A DNA stretch of 7,169 bases, from the NCBI GenBank assembly GCA_028690885.1, contig JAQVAJ010000068.1:1-7169 (forward strand), given 5' to 3'. Made by a program: the position numbers and the translations under genes. Below are positions 6,831 to 7,169 of this stretch, piece after piece. The notes under the pieces were generated by a model. That model ran no database searches. It worked only from the letters and a program-made list of their open reading frames with translations, and had not been told where the DNA came from. Each line of letters starts with the position of its first letter. Within the stretch, counting starts at the first letter, position 1. The stretch comes from Clostridia bacterium (GTDB lineage: Bacteria > Bacillota > Clostridia > DUPQ01).

Positions 6831-7169
6831 TTGTTATCAGTTGTGTTCCCTGGACAAGGTTCACAGTATGCTGCTATGGGAAAAAAATTGCTTGAATCGT
6901 TTCCAGATAGCAAACACATTTTTAATGAGGCAAGTGAATATATAAGCTATAACTTATTAGACGACTGTATATCTGCGTCAGATCATACCTTGACACAGTC
7001 AAAATACCTCCAAGCTTCAGTCTTCGTGATCAGTTATGCGTATTTTAAAGCGTTCCAACAGGAATACGGAATAGAGCCAGCCTGCGCAACTGGACATAGC
7101 TTAGGCGAGATTTCTGCATTAGCTTGTTCAGGTGCCATTACATTTAAAGACGCAGTACGCATGGTTGTT
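6831..7169 (+). CDS. Discrete acyltransferase, malonyl-CoA:ACP transacylase type (3' partial)
   Basis: The first 113 codons are visible and the frame runs off the window. Translation from TTG gives MLSVVFPGQGSQYAAMG, the standard N-terminus of FabD-like and trans-acting PKS acyltransferases. It continues with LTQSKYLQASVFV (the LTxTxYxQPALF region) and the nucleophile motif GHSLGE with Ser90 (codon 7098-7100). The enzyme would transfer an acyl unit, most likely malonyl from malonyl-CoA, to carrier proteins, and so supply the AT-less module at 1-4890. The substrate-specificity region and the catalytic His lie beyond the window, so extender choice and completeness cannot be judged, and a further fused domain is possible. 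FenF/ItuD play the same role for iturin-type synthases. The gap to the radical SAM gene is 45 bases, with no terminator-like hairpin. Confidence 0.92.
   Translation, partial: MLSVVFPGQGSQYAAMGKKLLESFPDSKHIFNEASEYISYNLLDDCISASDHTLTQSKYLQASVFVISYAYFKAFQQEYGIEPACATGHSLGEISALACSGAITFKDAVRMVV

Overview
The window comes from inside a trans-AT type polyketide/nonribosomal-peptide hybrid gene cluster. It is moderately AT-rich, has purine-rich Shine-Dalgarno sites, one TTG start and tightly packed same-strand genes. This points to a low-GC Gram-positive bacterium (Bacillota, perhaps Paenibacillus-like or clostridial). The genus is inference; no marker gene is present.

Layout, all on the + strand: (1) 1-4890 is the 3' part of a large assembly-line gene, open at its 5' end. 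Visible domain order is ketosynthase (KS, N-terminus missing), post-KS linker without an acyltransferase, acyl carrier protein (ACP), long hydrophilic linker, class III PLP aminotransferase (AMT), condensation (C) domain, stop. (2) 4906-5163 is a stand-alone 85-residue carrier protein. (3) 5205-6785 is a radical SAM enzyme with an N-terminal cobalamin-binding-type domain. (4) 6831-7169 is the start of a discrete acyltransferase with a TTG start, cut by the window end. The longest gap between genes is 45 bases, so the four genes look like one operon. No promoter, terminator, RNA gene, mobile element or CRISPR array was seen.

Likely joint working (inference): the discrete acyltransferase loads an extender unit, probably malonyl, onto the AT-less KS-ACP module. 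The KS makes a beta-ketoacyl-ACP, and the embedded aminotransferase turns the keto group into an amine. KS(AT-less)-ACP-AMT-C recalls MycA/ItuA of the iturin family, whose acyltransferase (FenF/ItuD) is also separate, and the AMT of cyanobacterial McyE. The differences are notable. The C domain ends the protein with no adenylation or carrier domain after it. Its HHxxxDG motif reads QNSLFDG, losing both histidines. Next come a lone carrier protein and a cobalamin-type radical SAM enzyme. The product is therefore probably a beta-amino-acyl polyketide or lipopeptide-like compound, with an unusual transfer or tailoring step. I do not recognise the cluster as a known one.
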